Made by a program: the position numbers and the translations under genes. This document shows, piece after piece, positions 4,619 to 6,785 of a stretch of DNA of 6,785 nt (position 1 is its first letter; every line of letters begins with the position of its first letter). A model generated the notes under the pieces. The model was not told where the DNA came from, did no database searches, and saw nothing but the letters and a program-made list of their open reading frames with translations. The stretch is from CAZTZY01 sp964617765 (GTDB taxonomy: Bacteria; Pseudomonadota; Gammaproteobacteria; Pseudomonadales; DT-91): contig CAZTZY010000121.1 of the NCBI GenBank assembly GCA_964617765.1, forward strand, positions 1 to 6,785. Direction: 5' to 3'.

Positions 4619-6694
4619 CTAGGGCACTACAGCTGTATCGTTTAAATTCTTAGCCACCAGATTTGCCAATAATACGTTCACCAAAGAGTTACTAGCCTCA
4701 TTTCCACCTCCACCGCCAACCATGATTTGCGGTACTAGTGGTATTTTTGCTTCAGCGAGAGCCCGACCCACTTCAATCAAGGCATAATTACTTTGGCCCA
4801 CGGCCGTGGTTTTCTTTTGAATAACTTCCGCTTCGGCTGAACCCACAGCGAGTGTATTTTCAGCTTTCGCCTTACCCACGATAGAAAATACATTGGCATC
4901 TGCCTCAGCATTCACAATCTTGGATTTAGCATCCCCTTCTGCATTCAATACTCTGGCGTTCTTATCTCCTTCTGCTTTTTTCACCATGGCATTGGCAGAA
5001 AATTCCGCAATTTCCACTTCACGTTCAGCTGCTACAACTTGAGATTGTGTATCAGCAATTGCCTGTGCCTGTGCCAATTCTTTTCTGGCAACTTGAGCAA
5101 GCTGTTGGGTTTTGAATGTAACCTGTTCCTGTTCTGCAATCTTACGATCAGTAAGCGTTTTCATTAGCGCCTCTGGTGGCGCAATATCTCCAATCAATGT
5201 ATCTACTGCAACAACATTGTATACTTGCAACGCTTCTGAAATACGGGCTTTAGCATCCGACTGACGCTGGGCTCGCCCTTTCAGGAAGTCAATGACATCA
5301 GAACCTTGAGCTGTATTCCGAAAGTAATTTCCAATAGTTGGCTCTAACACTTGTGTCACCAGATTGGCAACATTACCAAAACGGGCAATAACTTTTGGAG
5401 CATCAGTACGAGGTATGTGGATAATCTGTGAAACATCAAGATTAAACGTAAATCCATCAGAACTGCGTACCGTTATTGTCGATAAATTTTTATCGAGATT
5501 ATGCGCCTCTGTTTTTCCGGTTGCCCAATTAAGAACAACGTTAGCTGTGGGTACGCATTCTACTTTATGTGTGTAAGGATTGATCGGATATTTACCTGGA
5601 TCTAACGGTTCAACCCAAACCCCTTTTTGACCCTTTTTAACCAGGTTGCCATGCTTAAAGGTATCCCCTGTAACATCTTTACCTTCTTCACCAACATAGG
5701 CAATGACGACACCGGCATTCGCAATAGGCACCTTTGTCATTTCAACTACTTCCACTGTGGCAAACATAGGGTTAATAAAATAACGACCGGCCAGAATGAC
5801 CTGCTCCTGCAAACCCTTAAAACCACCTGCATCAATAAAAGTTTGCCCATTTTGATACATATTGTGTCCAGAAATTTCTTTACCGGCAATTTCCCCTGTA
5901 TTTAGCGATGAGCCTTCTCTAGTTGTTACAACACCTACCATGTTATCCGGAACATCGACAACATCAACTGCTTTTACAGAAAATAATCTCGGGTTAATCC
6001 GATATTGACCGTTAGGTATAATGGAAATTTGCGGGCCACGTTCACCACCACCGGTAATAAATGCATGGGCATCCTGAAAGGTATTGCAATTAACATGTTT
6101 TGCTAATACGCGTCCATTAGGAATGGGAATGCCTCCGTAAGCTTCCACAATACCTATTTGATTTTTTTCAATAGCCGTGATTTTTTCAGGTGTTACAGTA
6201 AACAATAAAGTATTAATACGATAAGAGCCTTCAGGAATAACCATGCCTTGAGGGCCACGCTGTCCTCCTCCGACAAGAAATGACCTGGCATCTTGAAACA
6301 TATCGCAATTAACATGCATACCAATTATATTGCCATTAACTAACGGCCCCCCATCACGCGATTCCACCACACCAATAAAGTCCTCAGGTATTATCGTTAA
6401 AGGGGCGTTTTTTACAGAATATTGCCATGGCCAAAGTCCATAATGTACTCCTGATGCCAAAGCATCTACTTGATCACCAGCTTCACCATTAAGCGCAACA
6501 ATTTTTCCCGGAGGAAGATCCTTATGCTGGCCCCACAACACAAATTTTTTCGTTATCAAACCAATCATATTATCTGGAACAATAATAACACCAAAAAACC
6601 ACAGTATTTTTCTCCAGAAAATGGGTATAAGCAATAATAAAAATAACCACCAAAAAGCGGTGACCATTGAAAAAAATCTTGTCAATTCATCCAT
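4619..6694 (-). CDS. SPFH/flotillin-like membrane protein with tandem N-terminal modules
   Basis: The 691-residue product belongs to the SPFH (stomatin/prohibitin/flotillin/HflK-C) superfamily of membrane scaffold proteins. Order: hydrophobic anchor (about 11-39, one long or two short membrane segments split by WRK at 27-29); a partial module (39-101); modules at 102-174, 175-247, 248-321 and 322-382; SPFH core (about 383-525, with TVRSSDGFTFNLDVSQIIHIPR at 408-429, EPTIGNYFRN 451-460, LIGDIAPPEALMKTLTDRKIAEQ 500-522); Ala/Glu/Lys-rich coiled coil with AEGD/AEAD repeats (about 525-630); Gly-rich tail (GGGGG 660-664) and a short hydrophobic helix. The coiled coil suggests oligomerisation, by analogy with flotillins and HflK/C. 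The ATG at 6694 has AAAGGA about 7 bases upstream. The cellular role (microdomain scaffold, envelope stress) is inferred, not shown. No NfeD partner gene is visible. Confidence 0.9.
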   Translation of the reverse strand: MDELTRFFSMVTAFWWLFLLLLIPIFWRKILWFFGVIIVPDNMIGLITKKFVLWGQHKDLPPGKIVALNGEAGDQVDALASGVHYGLWPWQYSVKNAPLTIIPEDFIGVVESRDGGPLVNGNIIGMHVNCDMFQDARSFLVGGGQRGPQGMVIPEGSYRINTLLFTVTPEKITAIEKNQIGIVEAYGGIPIPNGRVLAKHVNCNTFQDAHAFITGGGERGPQISIIPNGQYRINPRLFSVKAVDVVDVPDNMVGVVTTREGSSLNTGEIAGKEISGHNMYQNGQTFIDAGGFKGLQEQVILAGRYFINPMFATVEVVEMTKVPIANAGVVIAYVGEEGKDVTGDTFKHGNLVKKGQKGVWVEPLDPGKYPINPYTHKVECVPTANVVLNWATGKTEAHNLDKNLSTITVRSSDGFTFNLDVSQIIHIPRTDAPKVIARFGNVANLVTQVLEPTIGNYFRNTAQGSDVIDFLKGRAQRQSDAKARISEALQVYNVVAVDTLIGDIAPPEALMKTLTDRKIAEQEQVTFKTQQLAQVARKELAQAQAIADTQSQVVAAEREVEIAEFSANAMVKKAEGDKNARVLNAEGDAKSKIVNAEADANVFSIVGKAKAENTLAVGSAEAEVIQKKTTAVGQSNYALIEVGRALAEAKIPLVPQIMVGGGGGNEASNSLVNVLLANLVAKNLNDTAVVP
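5549..6391 (-). repeat. Tandem ~73-residue modules within the SPFH protein
   Basis: Modules begin IPEDFIGVV (residue 102), IEKNQIGIV (175), VPDNMVGVV (248) and VPIANAGVV (322), at intervals of 73, 73 and 74 residues. VPDNMIGLI at 39 starts a divergent one 63 residues earlier. Modules 1 and 2 share HVNC..FQDA..F..GGG.RGPQ....IP.G.YRIN (128-161 and 201-234). Module 3 keeps FIDAGGFKGLQ....AG.YFIN (286-308). Module 4 keeps only KGQKG and PGKYPIN. At DNA level GCAATTAACATG is shared by modules 1 and 2. The pattern indicates internal duplication of a beta-rich unit. Confidence 0.85.
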
Positions 6695-6785
6695 ATATAT
6701 TTCCTTTATTTTTTAATTTATTTTATAAAACATGGCGGATTCAACCGCGAAGTGCATAACAGTTTAAGCAGCTAGTGCTGCCATT
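6695..6785 (-). other. Upstream region of the SPFH gene, possibly with the tail of another gene
   Basis: In minus-strand sense the 91 bases hold the ribosome site AAAGGA, an AT-rich stretch, and a weak promoter candidate (TTGAAT at 6744-6739, TAAATT at 6720-6715, 18-base spacer). Two frames are open from the window edge to a stop: one ends ...CLNCYALRG at 6743-6741, the other ends ...MAALAA at 6766-6764. Either could be the C-terminus of an upstream gene, but there is too little sequence to decide. Confidence 0.3.

Noticed and set aside
6729..6785. tmRNA-tag-like sequence (GCACTAGCTGCTTAA, product ending ALAA) or tRNA T-arm-like GCGGTTGAATCCGC
   Set aside because: No tmRNA or tRNA body is visible around it: the loop is 6 bases without TTC and no acceptor stem is found, so similarity is probably chance.
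6729..6785. Integron attC site
   Set aside because: TTATGCAC resembles part of some attC sites, but the paired core sites and the long imperfect palindrome are absent.

Overview
The window looks like chromosomal DNA of a gammaproteobacterium of the Pseudomonadales/Cellvibrionales type. TrpE resembles Pseudomonas TrpE through its N-terminal half (SYLKLA, FESVQGGEKWGRYSIIGLP, GGLVGYF). The gene order trpE-trpG-trpD-trpC is contiguous, TrpC is not fused to TrpF, and base composition is moderate. A Cellvibrio-like organism would fit, but this is an inference from recall and not a database result.

Left two thirds (minus strand): a compact operon trpE (4102-2585), trpG (2583-2005), trpD (2001-982), trpC (966-142), with gaps of 1, 3 and 15 bp. 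It encodes chorismate to anthranilate (TrpE/TrpG), phosphoribosyl transfer (TrpD) and indole ring closure (TrpC). trpF, trpB and trpA are not in the window. Just after trpC lies an imperfect inverted repeat of about 116 bp (3-118), which looks like a dispersed palindromic element.

Control region (4103-4403): upstream of trpE a 15-codon minus-strand ORF starting with GTG (4204-4157) encodes MKQPFSIRAITRWRW and ends Trp-Arg-Trp-stop. A GC-rich stretch and a U-rich tract follow it. This is the pattern of a trp attenuator leader peptide, and it is too short for ordinary ORF calling. Farther upstream, three GTAACA boxes overlap candidate divergent promoters for trpE and for a small plus-strand gene.

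Middle (4404-4595): a 48-codon plus-strand gene with a near-perfect Shine-Dalgarno encodes a basic single-pass membrane protein and is followed by a perfect 20-bp palindrome with a T-tract (intrinsic terminator). I recognise no family for it.

Right third (minus strand): a 691-residue SPFH/flotillin-like membrane protein (6694-4619). Tandem modules of about 73 residues lie between its N-terminal membrane anchor and its SPFH domain, followed by an Ala/Glu-rich coiled coil and a Gly-rich tail. The order (repeat array, SPFH-like domain, long helix) is reminiscent of the eukaryotic major vault protein. The last 91 bp are its upstream region.
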